Assembly: GCA_030640885.1 (NCBI GenBank)
Contig: DAOWIN010000146.1
Span: 1 to 8,491 of the forward strand
Source: Candidatus Omnitrophota bacterium
Lineage (GTDB): Bacteria > Omnitrophota > 4484-213
DNA: 8,491 nt
Direction: 5' to 3'
In this document: positions 5,805-8,491 of the stretch, piece after piece
How the letters are laid out: each line of letters begins with the position of its first letter
Numbering within the stretch: the stretch's first letter is position 1
Notes under the pieces: model-generated
The model's input: the letters and a program-made list of their open reading frames with translations, nothing else
Told to the model about the DNA's origin: nothing
The model's database searches: none
Made by a program: the position numbers and the translations under genes

Positions 5805-5898
5805 TTGACCTAATTGACCTAATGTCTAATCAATGTCTAATGCTAAAATGTCCAATGTCTAATATTTTGGTCATTAGAGCAATTAGAAATTAGACATT
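5802..5898 (+). repeat. AT-rich word-repeat array between ymdB and dxs
   Basis: TAATTGACC is tandem at 5802-5810 and 5811-5819, followed by AATGTCTAAT at 5821-5830, 5832-5841 and 5854-5863. The spacings of 11 and 22 bases suggest an 11-base period, with a degenerate unit filling the gap. The inverse copy ATTAGACATT is at 5889-5898, preceded by GGTCATTAGAGCAATTAG, which reads as degraded inverse copies of both words. The array fills the whole 101-base gap, supplies the ymdB stop codon, and ends 7 bases before the dxs ATG. No promoter or terminator could be recognised in it. Confidence 0.85.
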
Positions 5899-5905
5899 TA
5901 TACCG

Positions 5906-7807
5906 ATGTCTCTTCTCGAAAAAATTGATAGTCCACAAGACCTAAAAGGGTTAAATATAAAAGAACTGCCTGTTTTAGCTGATGAAATTCGTCAAGAAAT
6001 TATCAAGGTGGTTTCTAAAAATGGCGGTCATTTGGCTTCCAATTTAGGAGTTGTTGAACTTAGTATCTGTTTGCATTATTTGCTAAATTGCCCCGATGAT
6101 ACTATTGTTTGGGATGTTGGACATCAAATTTATACGCATAAACTGCTTACAGGCAGAAAGAAGGATTTTAAAAATCTACGCCGCTTAAATGGATTAAGCG
6201 GTTTTCCTAATTTTAGAGAAAGTTCCTACGACCCTTTTATTGTTGGACACAGCGGCACAGCCATTTCGCAAGCTTTGGGAATGGTTATGGGGCAGACGCT
6301 TCAGGAGAGCAAAACAAAGGTAGTGGCGGTAATTGGCGATGCTTCTTTGAGCACCGGTATGGTTTTTGAAGCTATGAATAATTGCGGTTGTCTTCAAAAA
6401 AATCTTACCGTCATCTTGAACGACAACGAAATGGCTATTTCTAAAAGCACAGGCGTATTAAGCAATTATCTAAACAGGGTAATTTCTTCTTCTATTTATA
6501 ATAGAATAAAAAACAACCTTTCTTCTTTGATTAAAGCTATTCCGATGATAGGAACAAAAGTGCTTAGACTTGCTGAAAGATTAGAGGAAAGTTTAAAAAA
6601 TCTTTTAATTCCGGGAATGTTTTTTGAACAGTTAGGATTTAAGTATTTTGGTCCCTTAGACGGGCATAACATTCATGGATTATTAGATACACTAAAAAAT
6701 GTTTTCAGCATCCAAAAGCCAACATTAGTGCATATAATTACCAAAAAGGGAAAAGGTTATTCTCCAGCCGAGCAGTTTCCGGAGAAATTTCACAGCGCTT
6801 CGCCATTTAATATTACAACGGGAAAATTCACCCCCAAAATTTTTCTTACCTATACAGATATTTTTGCGAAAACTTTATTAGAATTAGCCCGTCAAGATGA
6901 GAGTATTGTAGCAATAACGGCGGCTATGGAGTTAGGCACTGGTTTAAACAAATTTAGAGATGAGTTTCCTCAGCGTTTTTTTGATGTAGGAATTGCTGAG
7001 CAACACGCAGTAACCTTTGCCAGCGGTCTATGCAAACAAGGGATGAAGCCTTTTGTGGCAATTTATTCTACTTTTTTGCAGCGGGCTTATGATCAGATAA
7101 TGCACGATGTTTGTCTACAGAATTTGCCAGTGGTTTTTATAGTAAGTAATGCCAGCATTGTAGGTGAAGATGGAGCAACGCATCAAGGAATTTTTGATTT
7201 TGCTTATTTGGGTTCGATGCCCAATTTGGCGGTTCTTGCTCCTAAGGACGCAGAAGAATTTAGGAATATGATTAAGTTTGCGGTTAAACAGAAAAAGCAG
7301 CCGATAGCGATAAGGTATCCGAAATCACCAGTTACCAGTCACCAGTCTACCGAGAACCGAAAACCGAGAACCGAAAACCGAGAACCGAAAACCGAGGAAA
7401 TAGAATTAGGAAAATCAGAAATACTAAGAGAAGGGAAAGATGCAATGATTATTGCTATTGGTAGTATGGTCTATCCTTGCTTGCAGGCAGGGGATATTTT
7501 ATCCAAGCGAGGAATTGACTGCGGGTTAATAAATTCTCGTTTTCTCAAACCGCTGGACGAATCTCTGCTTTTGAAATTATCTTTGCAGACAAACAGGTTT
7601 ATAACAGTCGAGGAACATAGCTTAGAAGGAGGGTTGGGTAGTAAGATATTAGAATTTTTTGCCGATAGAGATATAAAGACAAAAGTAAAAAGGATAGGTC
7701 TGCCCTGCAGATTTATTGAACATGGAAAACGGGAGGAATTATTATCAAGATATGGTTTGACAGCAGAAAAGATTGCAGAAAAGATTGAGAAATGGATGAA
7801 AAGATGA
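5906..7807 (+). CDS. dxs: 1-deoxy-D-xylulose-5-phosphate synthase
   Basis: DXS joins pyruvate and glyceraldehyde 3-phosphate, with loss of CO2, to 1-deoxy-D-xylulose 5-phosphate using thiamine diphosphate; it is the entry step of the MEP isoprenoid pathway. The 633-residue protein is slightly longer than usual (about 620). Domain I has GGHLASNLGVVEL, WDVGHQIYTHK, SGFPNFRES and the thiamine diphosphate site GDASLSTG (144-151) with ILNDNEM (170-176). The third residue of the usual GDG is Ala here. Domain II has FDVGIAEQHAVTFASG with the catalytic Glu365, and YSTFLQRAYDQIMHDV. Domain III has LINSRFLKPLD and VEEHSLEGGLGS. The II-III linker (about 475-497) is encoded by a heptad repeat array and is about 10 residues longer than in E. 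coli. The ATG lacks a Shine-Dalgarno site because repeat DNA lies there. The stop overlaps dprA (ATGA). Confidence 0.97.
   Translation: MSLLEKIDSPQDLKGLNIKELPVLADEIRQEIIKVVSKNGGHLASNLGVVELSICLHYLLNCPDDTIVWDVGHQIYTHKLLTGRKKDFKNLRRLNGLSGFPNFRESSYDPFIVGHSGTAISQALGMVMGQTLQESKTKVVAVIGDASLSTGMVFEAMNNCGCLQKNLTVILNDNEMAISKSTGVLSNYLNRVISSSIYNRIKNNLSSLIKAIPMIGTKVLRLAERLEESLKNLLIPGMFFEQLGFKYFGPLDGHNIHGLLDTLKNVFSIQKPTLVHIITKKGKGYSPAEQFPEKFHSASPFNITTGKFTPKIFLTYTDIFAKTLLELARQDESIVAITAAMELGTGLNKFRDEFPQRFFDVGIAEQHAVTFASGLCKQGMKPFVAIYSTFLQRAYDQIMHDVCLQNLPVVFIVSNASIVGEDGATHQGIFDFAYLGSMPNLAVLAPKDAEEFRNMIKFAVKQKKQPIAIRYPKSPVTSHQSTENRKPRTENREPKTEEIELGKSEILREGKDAMIIAIGSMVYPCLQAGDILSKRGIDCGLINSRFLKPLDESLLLKLSLQTNRFITVEEHSLEGGLGSKILEFFADRDIKTKVKRIGLPCRFIEHGKREELLSRYGLTAEKIAEKIEKWMKR
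7327..7397 (+). repeat. Heptad tandem array inside dxs, units ACCAGTY and ACCGARA
   Basis: Two ACCAGTY heptads (7327-7333, 7334-7340) and an 8-base variant (7341-7348) are followed by seven heptads: ACCGAGA and ACCGAAA alternating from 7349 to 7390, then ACCGAGG at 7391-7397. Every unit begins with ACC. The array is in frame with dxs and encodes about residues 475-497, a polar Thr/Glu/Asn/Arg/Lys/Pro linker with a seven-residue peptide repeat (ENRKPRT, ENREPKT). Confidence 0.95.
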
Positions 7808-8491
7808 ACCCCGTTAGAAGTTCTGCCAGAAATTGGTTGCGTCTTTCCCTTTCTGGACGGATAAGAGCCGCAGGGAAAAGTCTTATTGAATCTTTCGGAA
7901 GCCCGGTCCATCTTTTTAAAGCTTCAACAAAAGAGATTATTAGGAGGGGCTTTAAGCAAAAACTTGCCGAAGAGATTCAGAGAATAAAAGATTGCAATGT
8001 TGACAGAGAGCTGTCATTAATAGAAAAAAATGAGATTAACATAATTACCTTATTGGATAAGGAGTATCCTGCAAGTCTTAAGTTAATTTCGGTTCCCCCT
8101 TTAGTTCTTTATGTTTGTGGGGAAATTTTGCCTCAGGATTGTTTTTCAATTGCTATTGTGGGAAGTAGGTTAGCTTCTTTATATGGAATTAAAACTGCTG
8201 AGAGGTTAAGCCGCGAGCTGTCTTGCAGGGGCTGGACAATTATCAGTGGAATGGCTCGGGGAATCGATACTGCCGCGCATAAAGGGGCATTAAAAAGCGG
8301 AGGCAGAACGATCGCTGTGCTGGGTTGTGGATTGGATATTATTTATCCTTCCGAGAATAAGAAGCTAAGAAATGAAATTATGTTGCAGGGAGCGATTATT
8401 TCCGAATTTCCTTTAGGTACGCCTCCGGAGAAGTTTAATTTCCCGATTAGAAACCGTATTATCAGCGGGTTTTCTTTAGGAACAATAGTGG
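7804..8491 (+). CDS. dprA: DNA-processing protein DprA, 3'-truncated
   Basis: DprA (Smf) binds incoming single-stranded DNA and loads RecA during natural transformation; it is widespread also in species not known to be competent. The window holds 229 codons. An N-terminal helical region (about 10-60: NWLRLSLSGRI, LIESFGSPVHLF) precedes the Rossmann-like core. That core has IAIVGSRLASLYG (116-128), IISGMARGIDTAAH (146-159), GGRTIAVLGCGLDIIYP (166-182), IISEFPLG (198-205) and FPIRNRIISG (213-222), all canonical. The C-terminal part, including any winged-helix domain, lies beyond the window. ATG 7804 overlaps the dxs stop as ATGA, so translation is probably coupled; no other start fits the N-terminal alignment better. 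The first eight residues (MNPVRSSA) look like sequence encoded by a dispersed microrepeat rather than part of the family's usual N-terminus, which is inference. Confidence 0.96.
   Translation, partial: MNPVRSSARNWLRLSLSGRIRAAGKSLIESFGSPVHLFKASTKEIIRRGFKQKLAEEIQRIKDCNVDRELSLIEKNEINIITLLDKEYPASLKLISVPPLVLYVCGEILPQDCFSIAIVGSRLASLYGIKTAERLSRELSCRGWTIISGMARGIDTAAHKGALKSGGRTIAVLGCGLDIIYPSENKKLRNEIMLQGAIISEFPLGTPPEKFNFPIRNRIISGFSLGTIV

Noticed and set aside
5854..5898. Intrinsic terminator formed by AATGTCTAAT and ATTAGACATT after ymdB
   Set aside because: The stem is AT-rich with a loop of about 25 bases and no following T-run; it reads better as part of the repeat array.
6335..6343. GDA instead of GDG in the thiamine diphosphate motif of DXS as a sign of inactivity
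   Set aside because: The position is a small residue, the other catalytic residues including Glu365 are present, and similar GDAS variants are recalled in other bacterial DXS sequences.
7471..7911. 146-codon minus-strand frame across the dxs-dprA junction
   Set aside because: It lies antisense to two strongly conserved genes and shows no recognisable protein features.

Overview
The window is a densely packed stretch of AT-rich bacterial chromosome. All nine recognisable genes lie on the plus strand, and several overlap by 1-4 bases. The organism looks like a diderm (Gram-negative-type) bacterium: it has an LpxL/HtrB-type lipid acyltransferase, yet it also has RNase Y next to YmdB, a pair best known from Firmicutes. 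Together with the low GC, housekeeping genes tightly spaced, and many short-word microrepeats, this suggests an uncultivated lineage such as Candidatus Omnitrophota or another PVC-like group. That assignment is inference only; no rRNA or clear phylogenetic marker was assessed.

Layout. 1-559: 3' end of an extended short-chain dehydrogenase (sugar-nucleotide epimerase type). 556-1305: exported DUF3108-like protein. 1316-1771: small multi-spanning membrane protein of the Sm_multidrug_ex/COG2426 type. 1790-2695: LpxL-like acyltransferase. 2695-3231: 5-formyltetrahydrofolate cyclo-ligase. 3360-4919: RNase Y. 5022-5804: YmdB/TIGR00282 metallophosphoesterase. 5906-7807: dxs. 7804-8491: dprA, cut by the window end. 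The first four genes read as a cell-envelope group. The cyclo-ligase, rny and ymdB form a folate/RNA-turnover group. dxs and dprA (isoprenoid precursor synthesis, DNA processing) are translationally overlapped. No tRNA, rRNA, CRISPR array, insertion sequence or convincing intrinsic terminator was seen. No gene-free stretch exceeds about 130 bases.

The most unusual feature is a set of short-word repeat arrays of different sequence. Four have an exact or near-exact period of 7 bases (units TACACGC, TTTTCYG, CAAGYTG and ACCGARA/ACCAGTY). Two further AT-rich arrays with internal inverted repeats fill the gaps before rny and before dxs. The stop-free heptads have entered reading frames: one array encodes most of the hydrophobic core of the DUF3108 protein's signal peptide, and another lengthens an interdomain linker of DXS. 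The arrays that contain stop codons are found only between genes. This resembles the heptameric STRR sequences known from cyanobacteria, but here several unrelated unit sequences share the same period within 8.5 kb.

Two predicted enzymes also depart from family consensus at active-site positions: the acyltransferase (H-X4-P in place of H-X4-D/E) and YmdB (Asp in place of Asn at position 67).
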